DNA of 64,000 bases, taken from positions 62,001-126,000 of the forward strand of contig JAFMVE010000004.1 in assembly GCA_025499705.1 (NCBI GenBank), given 5' to 3'. The notes under the pieces were generated by a model. It saw nothing but the letters and a program-made list of their open reading frames with translations. It was not told where the DNA came from and did not search any database. The translations under genes and the position numbers were made by a program. The DNA is from Carboxylicivirga caseinilyticus (GTDB lineage Bacteria; Bacteroidota; Bacteroidia; Bacteroidales; Marinilabiliaceae). Shown here in pieces: positions 10,576-21,700 of this stretch (the first letter of the stretch is position 1; each line of letters starts with the position of its first letter).

Positions 10576-13500
10576 ATGACTAACATAAAACAGCTAATTA
10601 TACTCGTTTTTGTCATTCTTGGAGGTACTGTTGCCTTAGCTCAGGATCAGCTGGTTGAGCCGATTGAAGTTACTGGTACAGTATATGATGCAGAAACACG
10701 TAGACCCTTAGAATATGTAGCCATTGATAATGACTCTATAGCTTCAACTTTTACTGATTCAATTGGTAATTACCGCATAGCCGTGCGTTCTTATCACGAC
10801 ATTATTAAGGTAACCGTTTTCGGATATGAAGATCGCGAAGTGATTCTTGCAGGTCGATCAAAGGTTGATGTCTATATGACTCCGGTTGGTTATCCAACTT
10901 TTCAGAGAGAAGCAAACTTATTTTATACCAATCCTAAATTAGCTTACACACCTCATGCTGTAAACAGTGTAATTGTTAATTCAGGTTACGACAATGGTGG
11001 TAAAACAGGCTCTCCATCAGGAGAAGCAGTTTTCAGAGGCCGGGTTCCTGGTCTTGAAGTATTAAGCCGCTCAGGAATTCCTGGAGTAGGTTCGGATATT
11101 TTCTTAAGAGGTTACTCCTCTTTATATGGAGATAATCGCCCTTTGATGGTGGTTGATGGTATGATCTATGATGACTCGGAATATGGTACAACAACCATTA
11201 ACGGACAAAGAAAAAACCCTTTTACCGCAATTGATATTACCGATATTGAAAATGTGACAATTTTAAAAGATGCTGCTTCTATTTTCGGTTCTAAAGCAGC
11301 TAACGGTGTAATCTTCATTACTACCAGTCACGCAACTGAACAATCAAACAAAATAGAATTGAACATGTCAGGTGGTATTAATATGGAACCTGCCGGATTC
11401 CCGATGATGAATGCCGATGATTATTCATTATTCTTATATGATATGATGCAAAGTCAGGGTATTAGCGGAGACTCTATCAGTAAACTACCTTATATGAATG
11501 GCACCAAAGGTACAGAAGACTATTACCGTTATCATAACAATACCGACTGGCAAAAAGAAGTATTTGCCAACAGCTACAATACAAATGTTGGTTTCAAGAT
11601 TAAGGGTGGTGACGATGTTGCGCTGTATGCTCTGTCAATCAATTACCTGAAAAACGAAGGCATTGTTACTGGAACAGATTTCTCTAAGTTTAACATGAGA
11701 TTTAATTCCGACATCAATATTAGTAAGGTTTTCAGTCTTAACTCAAATGTTAGCTTCATGAGAGGTGACCAAAATCACCGAAGCGGCACCTCCAGTTTTG
11801 GATTGGATAATCCATACTATCAGGCATTGATTAAAGCACCTTTCCTTACCAGCTTCGTTAGAACTGCAGATGGCATTGAAACACCTGTTTACGAAGATTT
11901 TGATGTATTTGGTGTTTCCAACCCTAGTTCGATGCTTTATGATGCCAATGGTTTGGATCAGGTAGCACGTTACTATCGTTTTACCGGATCATTCAATCTG
12001 AATGCTAAAGTCAATGACAAACTAACTATCAGTAATTTGGTTGGTATCTTATTTGATAAAGACAGAGAAACCTATTTTATTCCTTCATTAGGTATATCTC
12101 CTGATACCACCGACATAGGTGTTATTTATAATAAGAATGGATTCAGAACTCTGAAACAATTCACTATTAACAACGATTTCAGACTAAACTATAACACAAC
12201 TATCAATAATACTCACTTCATCAACGGAATTATTGGAGCAAGAATCAATATCAACCGTGCTGAAGAAGACTGGGCAACCGGAGCCAATACACCTAGTGAT
12301 CAGATTACCTCAGTTGGCCAGGGCGACCCATTATACAACACCTCAGGTGGTTTCCTGAGCGACTGGACTTCGATTACATATTATGCATCTGCCAATTACG
12401 GTTTCAGAAAGAAATACTTTGTTTCTGCTAATGTCTCAGTTGATGGAGCATCTCATTTTGGTACAGAGGCTGATGGCTTGAAACTGGGCGAACATATATA
12501 CGGTGTTTTTCCATCTGTTGCAGGAGCTTGGCTGTTAAGTTCAGAGGACTTTTTGTCAGATGTATCATTCATCGATCTGTTAAAGGTAAGAGCCAGCTAT
12601 GGTTTAACCGGTAACGACAATTTTGGTTTGTATCACAGGTATAAATATTACGAAGCCAAAAATTTCCTTGGACAACAAGGTATTATCAGAGGTAACATAC
12701 CTAATACAGGTATTCAGTGGGAAACCAATACCAAGGCAAACGTAGGTTTAGATATAGAACTACTGCACAGCCGTTTGGTAATATCTGCTGATGTATACCA
12801 AAACAAAACCGAAGACTTAATTGAGAACAAGGTTGCTTCCATCTATTCCGGCGAAGAAAATTACTTTTTCAATAACGGTAGTTTTACCACACAAGGTATT
12901 GATTTAGGTATTCAGGGAAGAGTAATCTCAGGTAAAGTTAAATGGGACCTGGGGCTTAATATCGGCAGTTACATAACAGAAGTAACCGCATTACACAACA
13001 ACAGTTTAGAAACAGAATTATACGGAGCCACTGTTTTAACACAAGTAGGACAGCCAATTGGCGTTTTCTACGGCTATGAAACCAATGGAGTTTATGCAAC
13101 ATCAGAAGCAGCTGCAAACTCTAAATTGGGCAACTACCTGCCAAATACCGACATCGTTCCTTTTGAAGCTGGTGATGTAATCTTTGTTGATCATCACAAA
13201 GACAATATTGAAGGAGAATCATATACCAGTATAATTGACGAAAATGACAGAGTTGTTATTGGAGATCCTGCTCCTGACTTCTTTGGTGAGGTTAATACAC
13301 GTGTTAATTACAAAGGTGTCACATTAATTGCCAACGTTGGATTTTCATATGGTAATGATGTATTTAATGCCATGCGTTATCAGTTGGAATCGATGGGAAC
13401 TTATAACAATCAAACCAATGCTGTCCGAAACAGATGGCGCACAGAAGGTCAGGTTACTGATATTCCTAAGGCTACTTATGGTGATCCTATGATGAACAGT

Positions 13501-13761
13501 CGTTTCTCTGATCGTTGGATTGAAGATGGTTCATACATTCGTCTGCGCAATATTACAATAAGCTACAAATTGCCTATTCGAACCAGTTTTATGGAATTGC
13601 CTGAAGTATATGTAACAGGTAACAACCTTCTTACATTCACAAAATACAAAGGATTAGACCCTGATTTTAGTATGAGTAATTCTACTCTTACCAGAGGAAT
13701 TGATATGGGTCTGCCACCACAAAGTAAAGCTATTCTACTGGGTATTAAACTGAAACTATAA
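10576..13761 (+). CDS. SusC/RagA-type TonB-dependent outer-membrane transporter (second copy)
   Basis: Second TonB-dependent glycan importer of the locus, 1061 residues. The signal peptide ends near VALAQ (residue 23). A carboxypeptidase-regulatory-like domain follows (VTGTVYDAETRRPLEYVAI to DREVILAG). The plug carries FRGRVPGLEVL, IFLRGYSSLYGDNRPLMVVDG-type sequence and KDAASIFGSKAANGVIFITT, all standard for SusC. The barrel follows. It differs clearly from the first copy (for example PHAVNSVIVNSGYDNGG before the plug), so it is not a recent duplicate and may take a different oligosaccharide from the same polymer. It is followed after 23 bases by its SusD partner. Confidence 0.94.
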   Translation: MTNIKQLIILVFVILGGTVALAQDQLVEPIEVTGTVYDAETRRPLEYVAIDNDSIASTFTDSIGNYRIAVRSYHDIIKVTVFGYEDREVILAGRSKVDVYMTPVGYPTFQREANLFYTNPKLAYTPHAVNSVIVNSGYDNGGKTGSPSGEAVFRGRVPGLEVLSRSGIPGVGSDIFLRGYSSLYGDNRPLMVVDGMIYDDSEYGTTTINGQRKNPFTAIDITDIENVTILKDAASIFGSKAANGVIFITTSHATEQSNKIELNMSGGINMEPAGFPMMNADDYSLFLYDMMQSQGISGDSISKLPYMNGTKGTEDYYRYHNNTDWQKEVFANSYNTNVGFKIKGGDDVALYALSINYLKNEGIVTGTDFSKFNMRFNSDINISKVFSLNSNVSFMRGDQNHRSGTSSFGLDNPYYQALIKAPFLTSFVRTADGIETPVYEDFDVFGVSNPSSMLYDANGLDQVARYYRFTGSFNLNAKVNDKLTISNLVGILFDKDRETYFIPSLGISPDTTDIGVIYNKNGFRTLKQFTINNDFRLNYNTTINNTHFINGIIGARININRAEEDWATGANTPSDQITSVGQGDPLYNTSGGFLSDWTSITYYASANYGFRKKYFVSANVSVDGASHFGTEADGLKLGEHIYGVFPSVAGAWLLSSEDFLSDVSFIDLLKVRASYGLTGNDNFGLYHRYKYYEAKNFLGQQGIIRGNIPNTGIQWETNTKANVGLDIELLHSRLVISADVYQNKTEDLIENKVASIYSGEENYFFNNGSFTTQGIDLGIQGRVISGKVKWDLGLNIGSYITEVTALHNNSLETELYGATVLTQVGQPIGVFYGYETNGVYATSEAAANSKLGNYLPNTDIVPFEAGDVIFVDHHKDNIEGESYTSIIDENDRVVIGDPAPDFFGEVNTRVNYKGVTLIANVGFSYGNDVFNAMRYQLESMGTYNNQTNAVRNRWRTEGQVTDIPKATYGDPMMNSRFSDRWIEDGSYIRLRNITISYKLPIRTSFMELPEVYVTGNNLLTFTKYKGLDPDFSMSNSTLTRGIDMGLPPQSKAILLGIKLKL

Positions 13762-13784
13762 TCAACGTGCAAACAATGATGATC

Positions 13785-15530
13785 ATGAAAAAAAATCATT
13801 TAATATATACTCTCTTTCTTGTATTAATCGCTTTTACAACTGCATGCGACGATATTCTGGAAGTAGATAATCTGGATGTTCTTAAAGACAGTAATCATTA
13901 CAAAACAATTAATGATGCTAACAGTGCCGTTTTGGGAGCTTATGCCCTGTTTCAGGATTTGGCGCCTCAACTGGTAGTACTGAATGAATTAAGAGCCGAT
14001 CTGATGGATATTACTTACAATGCTGATCATTACCTGGAGGAAGTAAGTAAACACTCTACAACTTCAGATAATCCATGGACAGATCCACGACCTTTCTATA
14101 AGGTTATCAATAACTGTAATGATGTAATGCAGAATCTTACAGTGATGTACGAAAGTTCTAAAATTACCCGTGAGCAGTATAATCAGCGTTACAGCGATAT
14201 GGGTGCTTTAAGAACCTATGTATATTTCCAGTTGATTATTCATTATGGTAAAGCACCTTATATTACCAAGCCAATTGAAAGCATGGATGACATATCAAAA
14301 ATCAACACATCTGAAGCACCGGTGCTGGAGATTGAAGAAATGTTAGCAACACTACTTTCTTTTATGGAAGGGCTTCCATACACCGATTTATACACCGACA
14401 CAGATATCAACACAAGTTTTGATGGATTTAGCACACAGATTTCTTTCATTGATAAGGAATATCTTTTAGGTGAGCTAAACCTTTGGAATGGTAATTACCT
14501 GGCTGCAGCCAGCTACTTCAAAAACATAATGGAACGTTCAGCCGGAGACTTTGATAAGTACAAAATACCCACTGACTTTTTTACTTTCTCTGACTACCAC
14601 AGCCGCTATGTTCGTTATTATGAAAATGATATTGAAAGTGCTGTAAATAATTGGGCTACTTTGTTCTCAACTTATGGTACCAGCGACTATTATGGCGAGT
14701 GGATTTGGGTGATGTATTATCATTATGCATATGAACCATCTCCTTTTTATGAACTTTTCTCTAAAGAACAAGGAAACTATTACCTTAAACCATCTGCCGC
14801 TGCCATTAATAACTGGAATAGTCAGATGCAAGACAATGGATTTGTCGGAGACTTCAGAGGTAATATAGAAGATTTCAATGGCAATACAGGTTCTTACAAA
14901 TTAGTTGGAAACGATCCGGTTATTACCAAATACATATCAGATCTTGACGAAAATAATCCACTTGAGAAGGCCGGCAAATGGTATTTATGGCGTGCAACAT
15001 CATTACACTTGCGTTATAGTGAAGCAGCCAACCGTGATGGAAAACATAAAGTTGCCTACGCTTTAATGAACAAAGGTATTGCTTCTGCTTATGCATACCC
15101 TGGAGATAAAAATGATGTGGTAGGAACCTTTAACTGGGAACAAACACAACTTCCATATCCATACGACTTTGATGCACGAAGTACTAATAACCTTCAGGTA
15201 CCACCAGTACACAGAGGTTTGTGGTACAGAAATGTTGGAGTTCGCGACAGAGTTAGTCTTCAAAGCTATACCGTACCTACTGATCAGGACTCACTTCTAT
15301 ACATCGAAGACAAGATATTGGAAGAAAATGCATTGGAGCTTGCTTTCGAAGGTTCACGTTGGGGCGATTTAGTTCGTATGTCAATCCGTCGTGGAGATAA
15401 TACCCTTCTGGCTGAAAAAGTTGCTCAAAAATTTGAAAAAGCGGGTGATGCAGGAACAGCAAATCAATTGCGTGCTTTGTTAGCTAACCGTGAAAACTGG
15501 TGGTTACCGCTCACTGATAACGAAGAATAA
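13785..15530 (+). CDS. SusD/RagB-type glycan-binding lipoprotein (second copy)
   Basis: SusD-like surface lipoprotein of 581 residues. The ATG at 13785 is preferred over the upstream in-frame ATGs (13767, 13776, 13779) because it begins the signal peptide directly (MKKNHLIYTLF), with lipobox Cys21 (TTAC). N-terminal SusD sequence (LEVDNLD, ANSAVLGAYALFQDL) and the C-terminal ENALELAFEGSRWGDLVRMS are typical of the RagB/SusD family. It is longer than the first SusD, with extra sequence in the middle. It forms a transporter pair with the SusC gene just upstream. The glycan ligand is not evident from sequence. Confidence 0.92.
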   Translation: MKKNHLIYTLFLVLIAFTTACDDILEVDNLDVLKDSNHYKTINDANSAVLGAYALFQDLAPQLVVLNELRADLMDITYNADHYLEEVSKHSTTSDNPWTDPRPFYKVINNCNDVMQNLTVMYESSKITREQYNQRYSDMGALRTYVYFQLIIHYGKAPYITKPIESMDDISKINTSEAPVLEIEEMLATLLSFMEGLPYTDLYTDTDINTSFDGFSTQISFIDKEYLLGELNLWNGNYLAAASYFKNIMERSAGDFDKYKIPTDFFTFSDYHSRYVRYYENDIESAVNNWATLFSTYGTSDYYGEWIWVMYYHYAYEPSPFYELFSKEQGNYYLKPSAAAINNWNSQMQDNGFVGDFRGNIEDFNGNTGSYKLVGNDPVITKYISDLDENNPLEKAGKWYLWRATSLHLRYSEAANRDGKHKVAYALMNKGIASAYAYPGDKNDVVGTFNWEQTQLPYPYDFDARSTNNLQVPPVHRGLWYRNVGVRDRVSLQSYTVPTDQDSLLYIEDKILEENALELAFEGSRWGDLVRMSIRRGDNTLLAEKVAQKFEKAGDAGTANQLRALLANRENWWLPLTDNEE

Positions 15531-15589
15531 TTTATAGCAAAGGCTATATTGACTTAATACATATTATTATTCAACTAATTTCATTTATT

Positions 15590-18445
15590 ATGAAGAAGAT
15601 CTATCTTAAACAATTAAAAACATGGACCTTATCAGCTGCCATGTTATTAACAACATCCGGGTTAATGGCCCAAGAACCAGTTGACCTTACTTGGAATGGT
15701 AGTATTAGTTCTGATGCTAGTGAAACCCAGAACTGGTCACCTGAAGGTAATATGGCTGGAAATAACCTTATTTTCAAAAATACCAGCTATTATACAAACG
15801 CATGTGTTATTACAGGAACTGAAACCATCGATGTTAATATTTTTAACATGGATGCATGGTCAGAAACGGTTAATGAAACTTATATTCCAGTTGGTGAGGT
15901 TACAATCAACATGTCTCAGGGAGCAACTTTTAGAGTTAATGCTGAATCCGTAAGCGGCACAGGTGATTATACTGGAGGTATTTTAAATATTACTGGTGGT
16001 GAAGGAAACTTCCACTATGCTCCTAACAGGAACTTCTATATTGACAATAATGAAACAGTTGTAAATATAGATTGTGATACTGTTACATTCAGACATTGGG
16101 TTGGTTTAGGTGATAGAAATGGGACAAAAGGTGGTCAATTGAATATCACAGGTCATTCTTATGTTACTATGGGTAGTCTTGACCGTATCCCTTTAAACTT
16201 AGGAAGAGTTCATTTATACCTTGCAGATGAGGCTCAAATATATGTTAATGGTGATATTGTAACATGGATTGAAGAAAGAATTGCAACTGGCAGTATTGGA
16301 ACAACTGAGGATAAGGATGTTGTGGCAGATTATGATAATTTCACTAATAAAACTCATATTTATCTTCGTGACAAAACTGCTTTTGTTATTGAACCTATTA
16401 CAAAACAATTACTATCTGCCGGTGAAGTTGGTGACTCTGTATATGTTATACAAAACGATGGCTATAGTAATATGGCCTCCATAGAGTGGGTGTATGGTAC
16501 AGAAGATGGTAGCTATACTATGAGTTTTGATCCTGCTCAAATAAATAATTATATAAAACCAATATTTCCTAATTCTGGCAATTACTTTATGGCTCTTAAA
16601 GGAATAGATGGTGATGGAGTAATACATTATTCTAATAGTGTGGAGTTTGACATTTCAAGTAATAAAGTAAGTGTTTCTCCTGCTGTTGTTCAATACCTTA
16701 GAGTAACTCAAATGTCTGGCATGGTAACAATAACTGAAACAGAAACAGCTACCAGTAGAGAATGGAAATATTCAACTACAACTGGAGGCCCATATGTTTC
16801 TTTTGATACTCCTATTACAGGTACTGAGTTTAACTATACTTTTACAGAAGTTGGTACTTATTTTGTTGTTTGCGAATCTCTGATTGGTAGTAATACAGAA
16901 AGAACAAAAGAATTACAATTCAATGTAAGTGAATGGAATGCTTCAGCTTTAAACATGACATTTGAAGGTACATATGACAATACTGCAAGAAATATATTTA
17001 ATTATGATTACGCAGCGTACATTCACCAAAATGGTATAAATATTCCTACCGGTTTTGATGTAACAATAGATGGATTAAACAAAGATACCCTACGTAATAT
17101 ATGGATTGCTGCCAATGCTACATTAACATTGACTGGGACCTCAACTACTGACACTTTATGGTATCGTCCAAATAATGATTACGCAGGGGAAGGAGCTTAT
17201 ATCCTTGAAAAAGGTGTATTTGTATTAGGTAGTAGCACTTATATGCGTTTTTATAAAGAAACCTCAACCTTTACGGTTAAGAATGATGCAAAGGCTGTTA
17301 TGGATGGATCATTCTTAATGGGGCCAAGCAATACCCCTGCTGTCGGTTCTCATATATATATTCAAGATGATGCAGTTGTACTTTTTAATACATTACCTGG
17401 ACGAATTTCAGCTAATCAAGGTCATAGTGAATTCCATTTGGAAGGAAATGCAGAATATCATTTTGCAGGTGATGTGCGTAGTTCAATTGCAACCTGGTTA
17501 ACAGGTACAGTTGTTGATGGAGTAATAACTTTCTATCCTAAATTTATTACACCTGAAGGATTTGAACCTCAAATGATTTATGACGAAGTACAAAATCTTA
17601 CAATTGTTTCTGTTCGTGCTCTTTCTGCATTCGGTATTGAGCAAACTAAATCTCAAATTGTTAGCAAAAATCAATTAACAAATTCATTGTCTCTACTAAA
17701 TGCTACTGGATACGATAGCTATGAATGGATGTGGTCAACAGGACCTAGTGGTCCATTCCAAAGCTTCGATCCTGCTATTACTGGTGAAACTGCTCAAGTA
17801 TCATTTAGTGAAGCTGGTACATACTATGTTGTATGTTATGCCACTACTGGTACAACCACCGACAGGTCAAATAATGTAGTACCAGTAAAGGTTTATGATA
17901 TTGCTGTAAGTCCAGCTGCGACACAATACATTGACTTTTATCCAAATGATAATAACGGAACTGAACTTTCTTATACCTTACCTGATGGAGCAACTGCTGT
18001 TCAGTGGAAATATTCAACAACATCTGGCGGACCATATAATGAATTCTTCCCTGTTCAGGAAACATCATCTACATTTACACCATATGACCTTGATGAAGGA
18101 AGCTACTATGTTGTATTCGAAGCTTATGTTTTAGATGATGATGGTGCTTCTGTTTACTTAACTAGTAACGAAGTGGCTATTATGGTAGGTGTAACTGCAA
18201 TTGGTGATAATAAAGCTGCAAAAGTAAGCTTGTATCCTAACCCATCAGATGGTAATTTCTTCATCGATGTTGAAGAAGGAGAAGGTAGTACTATTGAAGT
18301 AATTAATGCTGCCGGTGCAACCGTATCAAGCCAGGTTGTAAGCGGAGCAGGTAAAGTTCCTGTTTCTGTTTCTACTAAAGGTTTATACCTAGTAAAAGTT
18401 ACAACTGGTAATAGTGTAACTGTTAAACGAGTAATTGTTAAATAA
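15590..18445 (+). CDS. Large T9SS-sorted surface protein with two beta-helix-like regions and Ig-like repeats, function unknown
   Basis: Secreted protein of 951 residues that I do not recognise as an enzyme. The signal peptide ends near GLMAQ. Two beta-rich regions with short repeated strands, about 30-270 and 455-680, resemble right-handed beta-helix or stalk sequence. They alternate with four related modules beginning near 297 (IEWVYGTEDGSY), 389 (REWKYSTTTGGPY), 710 (YEWMWSTGPSGPF) and 803 (VQWKYSTTSGGPY); each ends in GTYYVVCYA-like strands and looks Ig-like. The last 80 residues are a T9SS type A sorting domain (SLYPNPSDGNFFIDV to VTVKRVIVK), so it should be exported through the type IX system and anchored on the surface. 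It ends the SusC/SusD operon, before a strong terminator. A glycan-binding or scaffold role is inferred from position only. Confidence 0.8.
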   Translation: MKKIYLKQLKTWTLSAAMLLTTSGLMAQEPVDLTWNGSISSDASETQNWSPEGNMAGNNLIFKNTSYYTNACVITGTETIDVNIFNMDAWSETVNETYIPVGEVTINMSQGATFRVNAESVSGTGDYTGGILNITGGEGNFHYAPNRNFYIDNNETVVNIDCDTVTFRHWVGLGDRNGTKGGQLNITGHSYVTMGSLDRIPLNLGRVHLYLADEAQIYVNGDIVTWIEERIATGSIGTTEDKDVVADYDNFTNKTHIYLRDKTAFVIEPITKQLLSAGEVGDSVYVIQNDGYSNMASIEWVYGTEDGSYTMSFDPAQINNYIKPIFPNSGNYFMALKGIDGDGVIHYSNSVEFDISSNKVSVSPAVVQYLRVTQMSGMVTITETETATSREWKYSTTTGGPYVSFDTPITGTEFNYTFTEVGTYFVVCESLIGSNTERTKELQFNVSEWNASALNMTFEGTYDNTARNIFNYDYAAYIHQNGINIPTGFDVTIDGLNKDTLRNIWIAANATLTLTGTSTTDTLWYRPNNDYAGEGAYILEKGVFVLGSSTYMRFYKETSTFTVKNDAKAVMDGSFLMGPSNTPAVGSHIYIQDDAVVLFNTLPGRISANQGHSEFHLEGNAEYHFAGDVRSSIATWLTGTVVDGVITFYPKFITPEGFEPQMIYDEVQNLTIVSVRALSAFGIEQTKSQIVSKNQLTNSLSLLNATGYDSYEWMWSTGPSGPFQSFDPAITGETAQVSFSEAGTYYVVCYATTGTTTDRSNNVVPVKVYDIAVSPAATQYIDFYPNDNNGTELSYTLPDGATAVQWKYSTTSGGPYNEFFPVQETSSTFTPYDLDEGSYYVVFEAYVLDDDGASVYLTSNEVAIMVGVTAIGDNKAAKVSLYPNPSDGNFFIDVEEGEGSTIEVINAAGATVSSQVVSGAGKVPVSVSTKGLYLVKVTTGNSVTVKRVIVK

Positions 18446-18453
18446 TTTAATTC

Positions 18454-18487
18454 AAAAAGGAAAGCTCATGAATGAGCTTTCCTTTTT
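18454..18487 (+). terminator. Intrinsic terminator after the SusC/SusD operon
   Basis: A perfect 16-bp inverted repeat (AAAAAGGAAAGCTCAT, GA, then its complement) ends in TTTTT, 8 bases after the stop codon of the T9SS protein. It closes the transcript that begins at or before the first FAS1 gene. Confidence 0.9.
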
Positions 18488-18737
18488 CACCCTTAAACAA
18501 ATACCTTATAAAATACTTATTTATTACAACCAACCTTTTATTTTAACCTAATTAATAACCTAACAATGAAGATTATGCCTTGAAGAAAGGCATTAATGCG
18601 TTAAAGACATTTACAGGAAAGAAGACAACCTTATTATATTAAACTGATCATTAATAAACCCAAAATATAACAGAAGTAATTTCTGCCCTTATACAAATCG
18701 AGTATTCTCATTGCTTATGAAAATAAAAACTTTACAT
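18488..18737 (+). other. Intergenic leader of the PL11 genes
   Basis: 250 bases with no ORF. It must hold the promoter of the enzyme block, since a terminator precedes it, but no exact TTG/TAnnTTTG pair was found; HTCS-activated promoters can be weak matches. A small hairpin (ATGCCTT, GAAGA loop, AAGGCAT) lies at 18575-18593. Confidence 0.4.
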
Positions 18738-21700
18738 ATGAAAAATCTAAAACTCCTGATTCAGACTGTCATGATGATAATTGCATTCGGTCTGTATCAG
18801 AACACAAGTGCGCAGCGTAAGATGGAGGTGCTGGACAGAGGTGTACTTGCTATTGAATCCGGAAGCAACATTTATGTTGGTTGGCGAATATCGGCAACTG
18901 AACTTAGAAATGTTGCATTTAATGTTTACCGCGATGGAACAAAAATAAACTCAACTCCAATCACTGGAGCATCCAACTATCTGGATACATCTGGCAGCTC
19001 TGCTGCAATGTATTCTGTTTCTGCAATAATTGATGGAATAGAACAACCTGTATCTGATGAAGTACCTGTTTGGACAAGTCAATACCTGGATATTCCAATA
19101 AATGAAACGTATGGAGCCATTGATAAATACGAATTAAATGATGCCTCAGTCGGTGATTTGGATGGTGACGGACAATATGAAGTGATCATTAAAAGAGTTG
19201 CTGCTGATCAAAGTGTCGGTGCTACCTATTTTAATTTAATCGAAGCATACAAACTGGATGGAACCTATCTGTGGACAATCGATATGGGTCCGAATATCAA
19301 TGATAAAACAGAATTAAACTTTTTAGTTTATGATTTTGACGGTGATGGAAAAGCTGAGGTTGCAACACGAACATCCGATGGTTTTACCGATGGTACCGGA
19401 ACTTATGTTGGAGACCGTGATGGAGATGGAACCATTAACTACCGGTATTCATTAGTTGATAATTCAGGAACACTATACAGAACCGAAGGACCTGACTATG
19501 TTTCAATTTTCGAAGGTGCAACCGGAAAAGAACTGGCATGGGATTATTATATTGAGTTAGATCCAATCTCACAATGGGGAACACCAGGTATGCACCTTGC
19601 ACAGTATGCTCACCGTGCCAATAAGTGTATGTGGACCGTTGCCTATCTGGATGGTAAAAAACCCAGTATGGTTAATGGTCGCGGTATCTATCACCGTATA
19701 AAAATGGAAGCCTGGGATTGGGATGGTACCAATTTAACCAAGAGATGGGCTTTTGACAGTGATCCCGGTGGAGTTGCCACTTCGTACACAGGACAAGGAA
19801 ACCATAATTTAAGTTGCGGTGATGTTGACAACGATGGCTGTGATGAGATTGTATATGGTGCTATGGTTGTTAACAATGATGGTTCTGGTCTTTACTCAAC
19901 CGGTTTTGGACACGGTGATGCTCTTCATGTCAGTGATATGGATCCTGATCGACCTGGTTTGGAAACATGGCAATGCCTGGAAGGTTCAGAATATTGGGGA
20001 GTTACTCTAAGAAGTTCAGCTGATGGCGAGTTGCATATTCGTTACAGATCAAACCGTGACTGTGGACGATGTGCTGCAGGTGATATAAATCCTGATTATG
20101 ATGGTTGGGAAGTATGGGGAGCAACTGAAAGTCCAATGTACAATGTTGATGGGGAAGTTGTTGGTGCAAACAATGTACCAATGAATTACATGATATGGTG
20201 GGATGGAGATCTAAGCCGTGAATTCATGGATTATTCTTCTTTCTCTTCAGAAATAGGATATGGAACACCTCAAATATCAAAATATAATCCTTCTACTCTT
20301 GATAACTACGCTGTACTTACAGCCACAGGAATGGCAACAGTTAATCATTCCAAAGGAAATCCTTGTTTACAAGCTGATGTTATCGGTGACTGGCGTGAAG
20401 AAATGATTGTTAGAAGCATTGACAATTCAAAATTAAGAATTTATACTTCTACTGATGTAACGGATTTCCGCATGCCTACATTAATGCACGAACCTCAATA
20501 TAGGATAGCTGTAGCATGGCAGAATAACTCATACAATCAACCACCTCACACAGGAATCTATCTGGGAAATGAAACTGAAGAGGCTGTTCCCTACCCTATC
20601 ATTAATGATAAAATAGCATGGGTTTCGGGACCCGACTGGGGAAGTGGTTCTTCATCATGGAATGACGAAGATGGCAACTCAATATCTTATTCTGATGGAG
20701 CTAATGTTTTGTTCGATTACAATGGGAATAACACAAGTTCTGTAAATATTACCAATACCGTATCGCCACGCAGTGTCACTGTTTTCTCTCAGAATGACTA
20801 TACTTTTGAAGGAACAGGTAAATTATCTGGGGATATGGAATTAATAAAGGCTGGTACCGGCACCTTAATTCTTAACTCAAACCATGATTATACAGGGACA
20901 ACCAAATTATACAATGGTAAATTAATCATCAATCAGGCTATTACTGGTAGCAAAGCAGAAGTTGGTATGTTTGGCGAATTACTTTTGAATGGAACCATTG
21001 GTAATGGAGTTACGGTAATGTCCAGAGGAAAATTAAAAATTGGCTCAACCGAAGGTATTGTTGGCAATGGAGTTATACAAAATGGCCTGACCCTCAATGA
21101 AGGATCAAAAACGTATTTTGATTTAACAATGGATCCGGTTGGTACAAATGATGCAATTTCGTTGTCAGGTGATCTGACCATTGAAGGAATCTGTAATTTC
21201 TATTTTAATCGTCTGGAAGGATCTCTTGATCCCGGATCATATGACTTAATAACTTTTGATGGAACATTTAATGGTTCAGTAGACGATATTCAAATATTAA
21301 ATATAAATGATGTTGCATGTCAGTTAGTGGTTGCCGATGGAAAGTTAACATTAGAAGTATTGGAGGTTCGTGAAGCAACCGACATCATCTGGACTGGCGG
21401 TACCAGCAACATTTGGGATTTTGCAGGAGCTTATAACTGGCTAAACAGCGATGTTGATGATTGGTTTTTAGGTAATGATAATGTTACTTTTAATGATGAT
21501 GCCACACGCACAACTGTTAATATCACAGAGATTGTTCCTATTGGTAGCATGGTTGTCAATGCCAGTTCCAACTTCACTTTTGATGGTGAAGGCATGATTT
21601 CCGGTACAGGTGGCCTAACCAAGTCTGGATTTGGTCAGCTTAAAATCAATAATGTAAATGATTTTACCGGACCGGTATCATTGAATGGAGGCTTGGTTCA

